DNA of 64,000 bases from Methylocystis sp. (GTDB lineage: Bacteria; Pseudomonadota; Alphaproteobacteria; Rhizobiales; Beijerinckiaceae): the NCBI GenBank assembly GCA_020252485.1, contig JADCCX010000036.1:85379-149378 (forward strand). Direction: 5' to 3'. Below the pieces are notes generated by a model that saw only the letters and a list, made by a program, of their open reading frames with translations, was not told the DNA's origin and did no database searches. Shown here piece after piece: positions 34,725 through 44,035 of this stretch; within the stretch, counting starts at the first letter, position 1, and the number at the start of each line of letters is the position of its first letter. The position numbers and the translations under genes were made by a program.

Positions 34725-36530
34725 TCAGGGCCGCACGACCCGCCACGCCTTGACGCCGCTGCCGGCGCCCATGTCGATCGGCTGCAGATAGGCGGGAATG
34801 CCTTCCCCTGATTCGATGGCGCGCGCGAAGCTGTTGTTGTCGGCGCCGAGCGCGTAGAAGCGCTGGCCGGCGCAATAGGCGACGATATCGATTTTCCAGT
34901 CATCGAGCAGCGTCCTGGCATCCTGGACGGGAGAGGCAAAGATTGCCGCTGCCTTTGCGATCTCGCGGTCGAGCCGATGGTAATTTCCGATCATCACCTG
35001 ATGATGCGTCAACAGCGACAGGACTCCACCGAGGTTGGGCTGGGGCAGGATGCGCGCGGATGGCAGCGCGGCCAGCGCCGCGAAATCCTTCTCAGCCGAG
35101 CAGCCGGGACCGGCATCGGCTTCCTTTGTCTCCGCGCGGGTCACGTTGGAGGCCGCCAGCATCAGGGGGATGGGGGTCGCCAGAAGCGTTGCCAGCATTG
35201 CCGCGGCGCGCGGCGTGATCTGCGGATACGGCCATCGGAGTTCGAAAGCGGCCCGTGCGAGACAGAAAAATCCCAGAAGCTGCGCATAGGAAATGAACTT
35301 GATATAGCGAAAGCCGATGATTGTCAGCAGGATCAGCAGCGTCAGCCGCATGATGTCGGACGCCGTCCGCTTTTGCGCGGCCATGGCCGCCTGCGCGGCG
35401 AGGCAGGCGAGCATCGATGCGGCAAGCGCGAAGGCCATGGCCGGCTGCGTATCCGCCAGTTCCAGGAGCGGTCTGGCCTCCCGCACGTGATTGAGCCAAA
35501 GGGGTCCCATCGCAGGGTCGATCCGGGCGAAGGGGCCCGCGAGGCAGACCGGATCGACGGCGGCAAATCCGGCGGCAGCCGCGCCGCCAGTGGCCAGGAG
35601 CGCCGCGATATGCCAGCGCCGCCTTCCCGCGCAGAGTCCGGCTGCAAACAGTCCGGCTGCGCCAATGACGGCGACCATGACCACGTTGAGGCCGAGGGCA
35701 TCGCATGCCACCGGGCGCCATTTTGACGGAGGAACGGTGAGGATCAGCGCCGCAGCCAGGGCCAACGCCAATCCAACTGCAAAGGCCTGCGCGACCTGGC
35801 GCCGCCTGGGGTCGATCAGCGAACAGATGGCCAGCAGCGCCGCGAGCAGGCCCATCGCCGGCAGGGCCTCATAACCGATCGCCAGGCCGAGGCCTGCGAT
35901 CAGTCCTGCCGCAAACGCTGAGCGGGCGCTGGCAAGGGGCGATGTCGCCAGCACGATGGCCAGCGCGGCGCAGGCGTTCTGCACATTGTGATGATCGATG
36001 CGGGTGAGCTGGAACTGGACAAGCGAAACCAACGACAGCCAGAGCATTGCAGCCAACGCCAGTGCCGCCTCGACCGAGGTCTCACGGATCATCTGGCGGA
36101 AGAAGGCCGCCGTGAAGACGAACAGCACCAGCTTCGGCCAAACGAGCAGGGCGAATTGCTCGGCGGCCGGGCCGTCGAAAAAGACGCGCGCCGCGAGGAT
36201 CAGACCCGCGATCGGCAGATCAAGCAGCCGCGACCAATGCGAGTGCAGGCCTTCGCCGTCGCCCATGCTGGCGATGATCGGCTCGAACCAGCCTCCCCCG
36301 GCCAGAAGCGTGCGCACCTGCGCCAGCCGCAAGGCGTCGTCGGTATCGAGGAAACGGACGATGGATGGCGCCCAGGATTGCGGACGGTCGAAGAGGAGGG
36401 ACGCCGCCACGAAGACCGCTGCAAGCGCCAGCGGGATCCACGGGAGGCTGGCCCGGCGCAGCCAAAGGAAAGCGACGGACGCAATCGACGAGATGCTTCG
36501 CCGACCGGCAGATGGGAAACTGAGCGACAC
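34725..36530 (-). CDS. Polytopic membrane protein, GT-C glycosyltransferase-like
   Basis: 601 residues with about 11-12 hydrophobic segments. After the first helix (SLPWIPLALAAVFVAASLLF), an extracytoplasmic loop carries FLDTDDALRLAQVRTLLAGG, with the acidic DxD-type motif seen in GT-C enzymes such as STT3. TRIDHHNVQN also lies in a loop. The soluble C-terminus (about residues 480-601) includes NYHRLDREIAKAAAIFASPV and DIVAYCAGQRFYALG. This architecture fits a lipid-linked-sugar-dependent transferase, but no specific family is certain. It is divergent from a UDP-galactopyranose-mutase-like gene and a GtrA gene, which supports a glycan role. Confidence 0.75.
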   Translation of the reverse strand: MSLSFPSAGRRSISSIASVAFLWLRRASLPWIPLALAAVFVAASLLFDRPQSWAPSIVRFLDTDDALRLAQVRTLLAGGGWFEPIIASMGDGEGLHSHWSRLLDLPIAGLILAARVFFDGPAAEQFALLVWPKLVLFVFTAAFFRQMIRETSVEAALALAAMLWLSLVSLVQFQLTRIDHHNVQNACAALAIVLATSPLASARSAFAAGLIAGLGLAIGYEALPAMGLLAALLAICSLIDPRRRQVAQAFAVGLALALAAALILTVPPSKWRPVACDALGLNVVMVAVIGAAGLFAAGLCAGRRRWHIAALLATGGAAAAGFAAVDPVCLAGPFARIDPAMGPLWLNHVREARPLLELADTQPAMAFALAASMLACLAAQAAMAAQKRTASDIMRLTLLILLTIIGFRYIKFISYAQLLGFFCLARAAFELRWPYPQITPRAAAMLATLLATPIPLMLAASNVTRAETKEADAGPGCSAEKDFAALAALPSARILPQPNLGGVLSLLTHHQVMIGNYHRLDREIAKAAAIFASPVQDARTLLDDWKIDIVAYCAGQRFYALGADNNSFARAIESGEGIPAYLQPIDMGAGSGVKAWRVVRP

Positions 36531-36650
36531 GGTCAGGAAGGACTTTCTTTACGGGTTTTCGCTATTCTCAAACCATAAGTCCCAGAGGTTACGATTTGCT
36601 CAAGGCCGCCCCGCAGGCAGCCGCCTTGCGGGACGAGAGGGAGTGGCGGC

Positions 36651-38162
36651 GTGTCGCATACGGATGTTTTTGTGATCGGGGCGGGCCCCGCCGGCCTGAC
36701 AGCGTCGTACCTCCTGACCAAAGCCGGCGTGTCGACCCGCGTCATCGAGATGGACCCAGTCTATGTCGGCGGCATCAGCCGCACGGTGAATTACAAGGAT
36801 TTCCTGTTCGATGTCGGCGGTCACCGCTTCTTCTCGAAGTCGAAGGAGGTCGTCGCTCTGTGGAACGAAATCCTGCCCGACGATTTTATCACAAGGCCGC
36901 GCCTGTCGCGCATCTTCTACGATGACAAGTTCTATTCCTATCCGCTGAAGGCCTTCGAGGCCCTCAATAACCTTGGCTATGTCGAAAGCTCGCTCTGCGT
37001 GCTCTCCTACCTTTTCAAGAAAACCTTCCCGAACGAAAACCCCGAGACGTTCCACCAATGGGTGTCGAACCAGTTCGGCGAGCGGCTGTTCTCGATCTTC
37101 TTCAAGACCTACACGGAAAAAGTGTGGGGCATGAGCTGCGACGAGATTTCCGCCGATTGGGCGGCGCAGCGCATCAAGGGCCTCGACCTCTGGGGCGCCA
37201 TGGCGGCGGCCTTGCGCAAGTCGATGAATCCGAACGGCAGCGCCACCGGCGCCAATGGCGAAGTCGTCAAGACGCTGATCGAGAGCTTCGAATATCCCCG
37301 CCGCGGCCCCGGCATGATGTGGGATGCCGCCGCCGCGAAGACGCGCGCGCAGGGCGGCGAGATCCTCATGGGCCAGGCGCTCGAAACTCTCGTACGGAAC
37401 GAGGCGACCGGTGTGTGGACGATCACAGCGCGAGACCAGCAAGACGGCGTCCACAACTTCACGGCCAACCATGTCATCTCGTCGGCGCCGATCCGGGAGC
37501 TCATGCATGCGCTGCGCCCGGCGCCGGATGCGCTCGAATATGCTGACAAACTTCGCTACCGCGATTTCCTCACCGTGGCGCTGATCGTCGAGAAGGCGGA
37601 CCTCTTCCCGGACAACTGGATCTACATCCACGACCCTGCCGTGAAGGTCGGCCGCATCCAGAATTTCCGCTCCTGGTCGCCCGAAATGGTGCCGGATGAG
37701 AAGCTCGCCTGCCTCGGCCTTGAATATTTCTGCTTCGAGGGCGACGGCCTCTGGACGGCCTCGGACGACGAACTCTTTGCTCTAGCCAAGAAAGAGCTGG
37801 CCCATGTGGACCTTGCCCAGCCGCACGAAGTCATCGATGGCCATGTCGTGCGCCAGAAGAAGGCCTATCCGGTCTATGACGACAGCTACAAGCACAATGT
37901 CGAGATGATCCGCCACGAGATCGACACGCACTACCGGGGCCTGCATCTGGTCGGGCGCAACGGCATGCACAAATACAACAACCAGGATCACGCGATGATG
38001 ACCGCCATGCTGACGGTGAAGAACATCATCGCGGGCGAGACGCTCTACGATGTCTGGAACGTCAACGAGGACGCCGAATATCACGAGGGCGGCGAGTCCG
38101 GTGTCCGCGAGGCGCTGAGCAGCGTCCGCATGGTGCCGCAGCGCGTCAAATCGGCGGCCTGA
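36651..38162 (+). CDS. FAD-dependent UDP-galactopyranose mutase-like oxidoreductase
   Basis: A 503-residue flavoprotein. The FAD-binding motif DVFVIGAGPAGLTASYLLTK opens the protein, followed by IEMDPVYVGGISRTVNYKDF and FDVGGHRFFSKSKEV, the pattern shared by UDP-galactopyranose mutases and protoporphyrinogen-oxidase-like amine oxidases. FGERLFSIFFKTYTEKVWGM and the C-terminal LVGRNGMHKYNNQDHAMMTA are typical of the bacterial UGM-like subgroup with polysaccharide genes. The GTG at 36651 follows GGGAG. A gtrA gene follows within 10 bases. Substrate uncertain. Confidence 0.88.
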   Translation: MSHTDVFVIGAGPAGLTASYLLTKAGVSTRVIEMDPVYVGGISRTVNYKDFLFDVGGHRFFSKSKEVVALWNEILPDDFITRPRLSRIFYDDKFYSYPLKAFEALNNLGYVESSLCVLSYLFKKTFPNENPETFHQWVSNQFGERLFSIFFKTYTEKVWGMSCDEISADWAAQRIKGLDLWGAMAAALRKSMNPNGSATGANGEVVKTLIESFEYPRRGPGMMWDAAAAKTRAQGGEILMGQALETLVRNEATGVWTITARDQQDGVHNFTANHVISSAPIRELMHALRPAPDALEYADKLRYRDFLTVALIVEKADLFPDNWIYIHDPAVKVGRIQNFRSWSPEMVPDEKLACLGLEYFCFEGDGLWTASDDELFALAKKELAHVDLAQPHEVIDGHVVRQKKAYPVYDDSYKHNVEMIRHEIDTHYRGLHLVGRNGMHKYNNQDHAMMTAMLTVKNIIAGETLYDVWNVNEDAEYHEGGESGVREALSSVRMVPQRVKSAA

Positions 38163-38170
38163 GCAGGGTG

Positions 38171-38641
38171 ATGGGGAGGGCGCTGTCCGGTCTCTGGCTG
38201 CGCCTGCCGCATTTCATGCGGCAGCTCATCCGGTTCGGGTCGGTGAGTGCGACGGCGTTGATCGTTGATGTTTCCGCCTATGCCCTGCTGATACCGCTTA
38301 TCGAACCGGCGGCCCTCGCGGCCTTCATCGCTTATTGCACCGGCGGGATCTGGCACTACCTGCTGTCGACAACGCTGGCCTTCCGCCAGGAAATGCCGAA
38401 CCTCAGTCCCGCTGCCCAATTTGCCCGGTTCGTCAATTACTTCGCCTCGACCCTCGCGGGGCTGACCGTCACGACCCTGACGGTTTCGGTGCTGGTCGAC
38501 CACCTCAGCTTTCACCCTTACGCCGGCAAGATGATAGCCGTGCCGCTGTCCTTCCTTACGGTGTTCACCATGGTGAGGCTGACCGTGTTCGCGCGTGGCG
38601 GCGTTGGCGAAGCAGCAACGCCGGTGAATCCGCGTATTTGA
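38171..38641 (+). CDS. GtrA-family membrane protein
   Basis: A 156-residue protein with four membrane helices: QLIRFGSVSATALIVDVSAY, AALAAFIAYCTGGIWHYLLS, FVNYFASTLAGLTVTTLTVS and IAVPLSFLTVFTMVRLTVF. GtrA proteins move or help flip undecaprenyl-phosphate-linked sugars across the inner membrane. The FIRFGSVS-type start and the W-x-Y motif at the end of the second helix are characteristic. It follows the UGM-like gene by 8 bases, so the two are probably one operon for surface glycan synthesis. A GTG at 38168 is an alternative start. Confidence 0.9.
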   Translation: MGRALSGLWLRLPHFMRQLIRFGSVSATALIVDVSAYALLIPLIEPAALAAFIAYCTGGIWHYLLSTTLAFRQEMPNLSPAAQFARFVNYFASTLAGLTVTTLTVSVLVDHLSFHPYAGKMIAVPLSFLTVFTMVRLTVFARGGVGEAATPVNPRI

Positions 38642-38725
38642 GCGGCGCGCAAATCTGTTAAAGTCGTCTCATTAAACGAATTTCTGTTTTTTTTCTGCGA
38701 GATCTGGGCCTGCACTGGAGGCTTC

Positions 38726-40249
38726 ATGCGGTATATTCTCTTTGTAGTAACGGCAATGCTCTCCCTATGCGGACCAGTGCATGCCGTCGATCCTGCGACC
38801 GGTATCGATTGGGAGGTCAAGAACCGCTTCCGGGTCGTTCGTGAGCATCGTCACGATGTGTTCATGGCCGATTTCAATTCCTATTTTCAGCGGGCGGCGG
38901 GGCGGCGGGGGCTCGATATCCCGTCGGGGAGCCTGATGCGTTACCCTTCGCCTTTCCGGCAAAATCTCCCGACGCATTACCTGCCAGAAGCAGCGCAATA
39001 CCGTCATTCCTGGTTTCATGGCGACGAGCGGGACATCATCGTCAGGCTGGCTTTCCGGCAGGAAGCCAGGAAGCGCTGCGCCTGGAGCGTCGATGGCGGC
39101 CGCGCGCAATCCGCGCCTTGCTCCGAATCTGCCACCTTGCCCGTCACGCTCGGCACGCGCCAACTCTCCGTAAAGGTGGATGCGCTGGACGGCAGCCCGC
39201 CCGCCGAACGCAAGCTGACCATCGTTGTGAAGGACCTGAAGTTCGTGGCGCTGGGTGATAGTTTCGCTTCCGGCGAGGGCAACCCCCATGTGACATCGTT
39301 CGGCTCCCCATCCGCCCGGCTGGTCGAATGGTGGGATCACCGCTGCCACCGTTCCCTGATCGGTTCATCGGCCCAGGCCGCCGTGGCGCTGGCGCAGCAG
39401 CGGCGCGACACATCGGTCACCTATGTGAGCTTCGCCTGTTCGGGGGCGACCATCGACGCCGGCATCCTGAAGCCCTATGCGGGCCGCGAAACCGCAGAGC
39501 AGGCGCGCGACAGGCTCGGCAAGGCCGGGATCGGTCCTGTCCCTCACTTCGAGGGGATCAATCTGCCGCCGCAGATGGACCGTGTTGAGGAATTGCTCTG
39601 CGCGCAGCGCGTCGCGGCATTATGCTTGCGCCGGGCCAGGCCCGACATTCTCGTCATCACCACCGGAGGAAATGAGCTCGATTTCGGTCCATTGGTGGCC
39701 CGCTGCGCATCAGGCGGCTGCACCTTTCCAAAGGCTGAGATGGACAGACGGTTTGCGCAGCTCGACCGGCTCTTCGCGTCGCTCGCAGAGCGCGTGAAGC
39801 CCCTGGATGCTGTTCAGGTCTATCTTTCCGGTTACCTCGACATGACGCGGAACGAGCGGGGACGGTTCTGCGGCGATCAGCCATTCGATGTCCGGCCGGA
39901 TTTCGTGCCGTCCTGGCTGACGGTCTTCGGTTTCGGCATTGCCCGCGCCGAGGCGCGCGACGCCTATTCCAAGGTGCTGAAACCCCTTGAGGAAAGGCTC
40001 TCGCGCTATGCGGGCGACTATGGCTGGGTCAATGTCGCGGATTTCCGCCGTGATCGCGGCTTCTGCGCCCGCCCGGGCTGGTTCCATACCTATGCCCAGG
40101 CCCGCGACAAGCAGGGGTTCATCGGCGTCATCGGCGGGGACGGGCAGTTTCTCGACGATATTCCGACGGGAGCAATGCACCCGAATCTGTTCGGGCACGC
40201 CGAGGTGGCGGGCCGGCTGCTGAAAGCGGTTCAGGCTTCAGGCCAATAG
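38726..40249 (+). CDS. Secreted SGNH/GDSL-type hydrolase
   Basis: A 507-residue exported enzyme. Signal peptide MRYILFVVTAMLSLCGPVHA. After an N-terminal beta-rich region of about 150 residues, the hydrolase domain starts at FVALGDSFASGEGNPHVTSF (block I Ser in GDSFASGEG). TGGNELDFGPLVARCASGGC provides block III (GxND-like GGNE), and GAMHPNLFGHAEVA the final His. This plan matches periplasmic or extracellular esterases and acyl hydrolases. Its position after GtrA suggests glycan deacylation or lipid hydrolysis. The substrate is unknown. Confidence 0.85.
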   Translation: MRYILFVVTAMLSLCGPVHAVDPATGIDWEVKNRFRVVREHRHDVFMADFNSYFQRAAGRRGLDIPSGSLMRYPSPFRQNLPTHYLPEAAQYRHSWFHGDERDIIVRLAFRQEARKRCAWSVDGGRAQSAPCSESATLPVTLGTRQLSVKVDALDGSPPAERKLTIVVKDLKFVALGDSFASGEGNPHVTSFGSPSARLVEWWDHRCHRSLIGSSAQAAVALAQQRRDTSVTYVSFACSGATIDAGILKPYAGRETAEQARDRLGKAGIGPVPHFEGINLPPQMDRVEELLCAQRVAALCLRRARPDILVITTGGNELDFGPLVARCASGGCTFPKAEMDRRFAQLDRLFASLAERVKPLDAVQVYLSGYLDMTRNERGRFCGDQPFDVRPDFVPSWLTVFGFGIARAEARDAYSKVLKPLEERLSRYAGDYGWVNVADFRRDRGFCARPGWFHTYAQARDKQGFIGVIGGDGQFLDDIPTGAMHPNLFGHAEVAGRLLKAVQASGQ

Positions 40250-40302
40250 CGCCAAGGTGTTGAGGGCCAATCGCCGCCTTCATCCCGCAAAGCGCTCCTG
40301 AA

Positions 40303-40322
40303 GGCCCCGCCGCAGCGGGGCC
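40303..40322. terminator. GC-rich hairpin between hydrolase and sodB
   Basis: GGCCCCGC (40303-40310), loop CGCA and GCGGGGCC (40315-40322) form a perfect 8-bp stem between two convergent genes. No T run follows on either strand, so it may only stabilise transcripts. Confidence 0.5.
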
Positions 40323-40339
40323 CGGATGGTAGGAAGACG

Positions 40340-40945
40340 TCAGGCCGACTTGATCGCCGCGTCGTAAATTTCCGCCACATATTCCCAGTTGACGAGGTTG
40401 TTGATGAAGGCCTCGCAATATTTCGGGCGCAGGTTGCGGTAGTCGATGTAATAGCTGTGCTCCCAGACATCATTGCCGAGGATCGCCTTGGCGCCGTGCA
40501 CCAGCGGGCTCTCGCCGTTGGGCGTCTTCATGGTGATGATCTTGCCGTTTTGCACGGCGAGCCAATGCCAGCCCGAACCGAACTGGGTGACGCCGGCCTG
40601 GATGAAATCCTCCTTCATCTTGTCGACGGAGCCGAAGGCATCGACGATGGCCTTTTCAAGCGCGCCGGGAATCTTGCCGCCGCCGTTGGGCTTCATCCAC
40701 TTCCAGAAATGCAGGTGATTGTAATGCTGGCCAGCATTGTTGAAGAGGCCGGCATTTTTGCCGAACGAGCCTTTCACGATTTCCTCGAGGCTTTTGCCTT
40801 CGAATTCGGAACCCTTCAGCAGGTTATTGCCGTTGTTCACATAGGCAAGGTGGTGCTTGTCGTGGTGATACTCCAGCGTTTCCTTCGACATATAGGGTTG
40901 GAGCGCATCATGGGCGTAGGGAAGATCGGGGAGCGAGAATGTCAT
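40340..40945 (-). CDS. sodB: Superoxide dismutase (Fe/cambialistic)
   Basis: A 201-residue cytoplasmic enzyme that disproportionates superoxide. Metal ligands are visible as His in EYHHDKHHLAYVNN, His in QHYNHLHFWKWM, and Asp and His in DVWEHSYYIDYRN. The FNNAGQHYNH Gln is the Fe-type signature. The ATG at 40945 gives the normal length and follows GAAAGG; longer in-frame readings have no family match. It is monocistronic. Such an enzyme is expected in an oxygen-exposed phototroph. Confidence 0.97.
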   Translation of the reverse strand: MTFSLPDLPYAHDALQPYMSKETLEYHHDKHHLAYVNNGNNLLKGSEFEGKSLEEIVKGSFGKNAGLFNNAGQHYNHLHFWKWMKPNGGGKIPGALEKAIVDAFGSVDKMKEDFIQAGVTQFGSGWHWLAVQNGKIITMKTPNGESPLVHGAKAILGNDVWEHSYYIDYRNLRPKYCEAFINNLVNWEYVAEIYDAAIKSA

Positions 40946-41143
40946 GGCGCAAGCCTTTCTGTTGAAAGAGACGGGTTGGCCCAAGGGCCGCTTCCGTTCT
41001 TGAAAAGGTAGGACGTTGGCGGCGGTTCGGCAACTCTCATCGGTTGTCCTGGACAAGATCGGGCGAGACGATTCGCAATTGCCGCCAAATCATGTTTAAA
41101 TTGAATGTTTAAGCGGCTTTGCTTGATTCCATAGGGGTGCTCC

Positions 41144-42232
41144 TTGGCGTTGTTCGTGGTCATAGCGGGCGCTTTGCTCATCATCGGCGGCGGCACTTCT
41201 CTGGTCCTCGGTTTTGACATCGTGATGACCGAGCGGGGCTCCGCGATGACGCTGGGCGGCGTGATGGCGTTGTCGAGCGGCGTGATCGCCGTCGGCATTG
41301 GCTTCGCCTTGATGCGCATGACGCAGATGCTGCGCATGCTGGACATCCGGGCCAAAGGATTTCAGGGCCCGGGCGGCAGAGGGAGCAGGCCTGTCGTTCC
41401 CCTGGTGCCCGCCGAGCAGGAAGTCAGCGATGCGGCGCCTGTCGAATCGTCAGCCTCCCGACGTCGCCCATCGATTGCTGCCGGTGGTGCAGGCGCTGTT
41501 CTGGCCGGTGGGGCAGCCCATGCGGCTGCGGCCGCAGCGCATGAGGCGCTCTCCCCTGCTCCGGCCGCAGCGAGCATGATGTCATCCGACGCATCATCCC
41601 CCTCGCAGGTGAGCGTGCCGCCCGATCTCGAGGCAGAGCTGGCGCGCGCGCTCCTGGATACCGGGCCATCCTCTGCACCGGCCCGATCCTTCGCGGATGG
41701 TCTCTACGAAACTCTCGCAGAACCTGCTGAAGCCAGGCTTATGCCGCCGCCAGATGAGTCCGTCGCGGCGGCCTATGCCGGCGCCGACCTGCCCGCAGTG
41801 GAAAAACAGGAGCTTTCACCGGATGATGGCGATGCTGGCGCTTCGTCCGCTGACGAACAGGAAGGGATCGCAGACGGAGCGGATGAGGAAACTTCCGACT
41901 CTCCCGCCGCCGAGGAAGCGCCCGCGCATGATCCGGCGATCGCTGCGGCTGCGCCCGATATTGCCCGATCGATCCTCGAAACGCCGGGATCGGGTTCAAT
42001 CGCGATGACGACGCCTGGCGCGCGGGATGCCTTCCTGGACGAACCGGATTTCGATGACCTGAAGGTTGGCCCGCGCCTGCCGCCGCAGCACGGGGAGGTC
42101 CTGGGAACCTACAACATCGGCGGCCGGACCTACAGCATGTATTCGGACGGTTCGGTCGAAGCCGTTACAGAGGGGGGCATCGAGCGGTTCAGTTCGATGG
42201 ATGATCTGCGTCAGCATCTCGCGAAAAACTGA
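41144..42232 (+). CDS. Membrane protein with long acidic Ala/Pro-rich domain
   Basis: 362 residues from a TTG start. Two helices at the N-terminus (LFVVIAGALLIIGGGTSLVL; GVMALSSGVIAVGIGFALMR) anchor a long low-complexity region, rich in Ala, Pro, Glu and Asp (residues about 75-310). A compact C-terminal motif follows: GTYNIGGRTYSMYSDGSVEA and FSSMDDLRQHLAKN, which looks like a small folded beta/alpha unit. From memory, similar proteins occur in Bradyrhizobium and relatives without known function. The TTG start is uncertain. Confidence 0.7.
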   Translation: MALFVVIAGALLIIGGGTSLVLGFDIVMTERGSAMTLGGVMALSSGVIAVGIGFALMRMTQMLRMLDIRAKGFQGPGGRGSRPVVPLVPAEQEVSDAAPVESSASRRRPSIAAGGAGAVLAGGAAHAAAAAAHEALSPAPAAASMMSSDASSPSQVSVPPDLEAELARALLDTGPSSAPARSFADGLYETLAEPAEARLMPPPDESVAAAYAGADLPAVEKQELSPDDGDAGASSADEQEGIADGADEETSDSPAAEEAPAHDPAIAAAAPDIARSILETPGSGSIAMTTPGARDAFLDEPDFDDLKVGPRLPPQHGEVLGTYNIGGRTYSMYSDGSVEAVTEGGIERFSSMDDLRQHLAKN

Positions 42233-42390
42233 AAGACGCGGCCTGCGTCGATGCCGCAGAAGCGCCGTGCGCCTGTTCTGGGTGGCAATGCGGGCCAGCA
42301 TCCTGCGCAGATGCGCCGGTAGCCTGGCGGGAGCATTGCGAGGCCGCAATATCCCGAGCGCGAGGTGGGATTCGTTTCGGCAATTTTGCC

Positions 42391-42657
42391 AGGGCGAAAA
42401 CTCATCAATGGAGGGCGTTTTGATGGGATCAGGGGCCAAAAATGACCGCAATCGGCTCGCCGCCTTGACGTCCGTCAAGGCCAGAGGCGGTTATGAGGCA
42501 GTTTTGGCCCCTCATCCCACCGCAGGCGCGGCGAATTCGGGCCAGATTGCTCCGCTCGTTCCTCGAAAACCGGACGGTTTCCTTCGCAACAACCGAAAAA
42601 ATCTGATCTCCGAATTCCCTCGCGCCAAAATGCCCTCCAGTTACGAGCCTTCGCCCT
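42391..42657. mobile_element. MITE-like element, copy 2
   Basis: About 265 bp, about 94% identical to the element at 13207-13473 (16 substitutions counted by eye, no gaps). Termini GGGCGAAAACTCATCAATGG and, on the opposite strand, GGGCGAAGGCTCGTAACTGG form the inverted repeats. The flanking dinucleotides are CA and TG rather than the TA/TA of copy 1, so a TA target duplication is not supported here. It lies between the acidic membrane protein gene and mucR, in an upstream position for mucR. No transposase is encoded. Confidence 0.8.
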
Positions 42658-42851
42658 GGGATTTTGACGCAATCAGTATTCGAACCGCCCATAAAATATT
42701 GTTAACTTTCTAGACTTCACTTGCAATTCGGTGTTTTTCAGGTACTCCTTCGCCACGTCTCCAAATCAGAGGCTGCAGGATTCGTCAGCGTTCGTAGGAA
42801 ATCCAACATTAAAACGCGGCATTCGCATCGACCCGAACCAGGAAAATCAAC

Positions 42852-43274
42852 ATGTCCAGCATTGAAGAGCAAAGCGGTCTTATTGAGCTGACCGCCGATA
42901 TCGTGTCTGCCTATGTCAGCAACAACACCGTCTCCGCGACGGATGTGCCAAGCTTGATCGGAGAGGTCTTTTCTGCGCTTTCCCGCGTCGGCACGGGTGT
43001 CGTTGTTGCGCCATCCGAGCCGGCGAAGCCCGCCGTAAACCCCAAGAAATCGATCACGCCCGACTACTTGATCTGTCTTGAAGACGGCAAGAAGTTCAAA
43101 TCGTTGAAGCGCCATCTTCGCACGATGTATAATCTTTCGCCCGAACAGTATCGCGAGAAGTGGGGCTTGCCGGCCGATTATCCGATGGTCGCTCCCAATT
43201 ACGCCGAAGCGCGTTCGCGCCTCGCCAAGGAGATGGGCCTCGGCCAAAAGCGCAAGCGCGGCTCGCGCCGTTGA
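42852..43274 (+). CDS. mucR: MucR/Ros-family zinc-finger transcriptional regulator
   Basis: 140 residues. The DNA-binding region [20 protein letters not shown] and [20 protein letters not shown] is the prokaryotic Ros/MucR zinc finger, with the usual Cys-x2-Asp variant ligand. MucR represses and silences AT-rich promoters and controls exopolysaccharide, motility and cell-cycle genes in Rhizobiales. The 190 bases upstream are AT-rich (TAAAATATTGTTAACTTTC) and probably include autoregulatory sites, since MucR commonly represses itself. A terminator follows. Confidence 0.95.
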   Translation: MSSIEEQSGLIELTADIVSAYVSNNTVSATDVPSLIGEVFSALSRVGTGVVVAPSEPAKPAVNPKKSITPDYLICLEDGKKFKSLKRHLRTMYNLSPEQYREKWGLPADYPMVAPNYAEARSRLAKEMGLGQKRKRGSRR

Positions 43275-43331
43275 TATTCCCGATTCACGACGGCCCGCCT
43301 GTTTCCTGGTGAGGCCGTCCAACGTTCCAAG

Positions 43332-43356
43332 CGCCGCCCCCGCCGGGCGGCGTTTT
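43332..43356 (+). terminator. Rho-independent terminator after mucR
   Basis: CGCCGCCC (43332-43339), a five-base loop and GGGCGGCG (43345-43352) are followed by TTTT, 58 bases after the mucR stop. Confidence 0.85.
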
Positions 43357-43432
43357 GCTATGTGCGATTTAACCTCTTGCTTTCCTATAAAAGGATGATA
43401 TTCCTATATTGGGAACCACGAGGAATTCAGCA

Positions 43433-44032
43433 ATGCGAAGGGCGGAAAAACCAAAAGCGAAGTCGGTAAAGAGCACCCGGCCTTCATCCGGCATCGGCGA
43501 CGAGCCGGAACTTCCCAAGAACTCCGCCGCCGAGAGTCCGCTGCTGTGGATGGCGCGCCGCAAGGACAAGTCGGGGGAAACCATGATCGGCCCGGCGGCG
43601 TTTGCGGCCGGCGAGCGGCTGCGCGCCGATCTGACCTTCTCCGGCATGCTTCCCAGGGTCACGATGGATTGGTCCGGCCGCATGCCGGGCGCCAGGGGCG
43701 GCGACGGCACGTCGCTCAATCCCACCGAGGCGGCGATCGCCGCGCGCCAGCGGGTGGACAGGGCGCTCCGCGGCGTCGGCCCCGAGTTCTCGGGCCTGCT
43801 GCTGGATCTTTGCGGCTTCGCCAAGGGCCTCGAACTGATCGAACTGGAGCACGGCTGGCCGGCCCGCTCGGCCAAGGTCGTGGTCCGGCTGGCGCTGGCC
43901 AGCCTTGCCCGCCATTACGGCTATGCCGATGCTACAATGGGGCGGGAGCGCAGCGCCATGCGCAACTGGCAGGCGCCGGGCGCGCGCCCCAGGATGACCA
44001 ACGCGCCCTTCGAATCGCCGGGGCGCGGCTGA
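43433..44032 (+). CDS. DUF6456-like domain protein
   Basis: 199 residues from the ATG at 43433, which follows GAGGAA; an upstream TTG at 43409 is less likely. The N-terminus is Lys/Ser-rich and disordered. SPLLWMARRKDKSGETMIGP begins the conserved region, with FAAGERLRADLTFSGMLPRV and LNPTEAAIAARQRVDRALRG following. The final helix-rich part (LIELEHGWPARSAKVVVRLA, LASLARHYGY) resembles the DUF6456 family found in Rhizobiales and is thought to be DNA-binding. Function unknown. It ends 4 bases from the convergent kinase gene. Confidence 0.8.
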   Translation: MRRAEKPKAKSVKSTRPSSGIGDEPELPKNSAAESPLLWMARRKDKSGETMIGPAAFAAGERLRADLTFSGMLPRVTMDWSGRMPGARGGDGTSLNPTEAAIAARQRVDRALRGVGPEFSGLLLDLCGFAKGLELIELEHGWPARSAKVVVRLALASLARHYGYADATMGRERSAMRNWQAPGARPRMTNAPFESPGRG

Positions 44033-44035
44033 GCT

